Assembly: GCA_023411815.1 (NCBI GenBank)
Contig: JAEYOJ010000067.1
Span: 1-23,299, forward strand
Source: Pseudomonadota bacterium
GTDB lineage: Bacteria > Desulfobacterota > Desulfovibrionia > Desulfovibrionales > Desulfovibrionaceae
DNA length: 23,299 bases
Reading direction: 5' to 3'
Position 1 is the first letter of the stretch, and each line of letters opens with the position of its first letter. The position numbers and the translations under genes are program-made. Below the pieces are notes generated by a model that searched no databases, had not been told where the DNA came from, and saw only the letters and a list, made by a program, of their open reading frames with translations. This document shows, piece after piece, positions 23,112 to 23,299 of this stretch.

Positions 23112-23299
23112 TGTCAACGGCAGCCTAAAATTGACCCAGTTTTGCCCTTTCGCGGCATCTTGGATTTGACCGACCTGCCTTACCCGTCGATGCCTGGAGC
23201 CGTAAGCTCTGGCCCGATGACTCCGGCCTTGCGCTTGTCCTTGAGACGGTAGCTCTCGCCACGGATCTGGATCACGTGGGAGTGGTGCAAGAGCCTGTC
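23112..23299 (-). mobile_element. End of an IS21-family element (runs out of the window)
   Basis: TGTCAACGGCAGCC at 23112 followed by AAAATTGACCCAG resembles the terminal repeats of IS21-family elements, and a second TTGACC occurs at 23167-23172, as expected for their multiple terminal repeats. The istB stop lies 68 bases inside. This element truncates the older IS3 transposase remnant. Confidence 0.75.
23180..23299 (-). CDS. istB: IstB-like ATP-binding protein of IS21 family, C-terminal 39 residues
   Basis: The minus-strand frame entering from the right edge reads DRLLHHSHVIQIRGESYRLKDKRKAG and ends with TAA at 23182-23180. The D-R-L-L-H-H-x-H-V-I-x-I-x-G-x-S-Y-R motif is the conserved C-terminus of IstB, the AAA+ ATPase that helps the IstA transposase of IS21 elements. 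The ATPase core and istA lie outside the window. Confidence 0.88.
   Translation of the reverse strand, partial: DRLLHHSHVIQIRGESYRLKDKRKAGVIGPELTAPGIDG

Noticed and set aside
1..23299. CRISPR arrays, tRNA or rRNA genes
   Set aside because: No regularly spaced repeats, no cloverleaf with a T-loop signature and no rRNA-like stretch were seen on either strand by eye.

Overview
The window comes from the chromosome of a GC-rich bacterium, most likely a sulfate-reducing deltaproteobacterium of the Desulfovibrionaceae. The evidence is the PxxKW cysteine-rich small protein, the citramalate synthase paired with aspartate kinase, the order prfB - degenerate GGDEF - MinD-like ATPase - HU - dapA, and the codon use. 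This is inferred from gene content, not from a search.

Layout. 1-3074 (+): the 3' part of aspartate kinase lysC (with a probable internal start for a beta subunit), cimA, and a metallo-beta-lactamase-fold protein, overlapping end to start. 3201-5234 (-): a chemoreceptor. 5235-5873: a mostly AT-rich gap with twin hairpins at its far end. 5874-8728 (-): an operon of alpha/beta hydrolase, ktrB and ktrA (K+ uptake). 8837-10645 (+): an MTA/SAH deaminase, then a PxxKW protein with its own promoter and a textbook terminator. 10780-13915 (+): M20 metallopeptidase and mnmG. 14230-21590 (+): a long housekeeping run of corC (TTG start), lnt, prfB (programmed +1 frameshift), a degenerate GGDEF protein, a MinD/ParA ATPase, an HU protein, an exported protein with an in-frame UGA, and dapA with a terminator. 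21716-23299: a pile-up of insertion sequences. An intact 1311-bp IS3-family (IS2-like) element with 13-bp perfect inner inverted repeats and a 5-bp target duplication (CATAT) sits inside the remnant of an older IS3-type transposase, which is itself cut on the other side by an IS21-family element whose istB runs off the window.

The main discovery candidate is at 19782-20675. A conventional ORF caller sees only a headless protein starting near 20061. Read from the ATG directly after the HU gene, the frame is open across 298 codons except for one TGA (codon 46). It encodes a signal peptide, then R-P-C-P-T-[UGA]-G followed by a GGLARRAT motif. The UGA falls on the last position of a CxxC-like motif. 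Sixteen nucleotides after the UGA begins a 10-bp hairpin with a two-base C-U bulge and a GGA loop, which fits the bacterial SECIS rules. I read this as an unannotated periplasmic selenoprotein related to UshA-type metallophosphatases but lacking recognisable metal ligands. Two UGA recodings, in RF2 (prfB) and in this gene, therefore lie about 3.2 kb apart.

How genes work together: lysC and dapA open the aspartate-to-lysine/diaminopimelate route and cimA supplies 2-oxobutyrate for isoleucine. KtrAB is a gated K+ channel with its RCK subunit. corC-lnt concerns the envelope and lipoprotein maturation. mnmG and prfB serve translation. No selenocysteine-insertion genes (selA, selB, selC, selD) are visible in the window.
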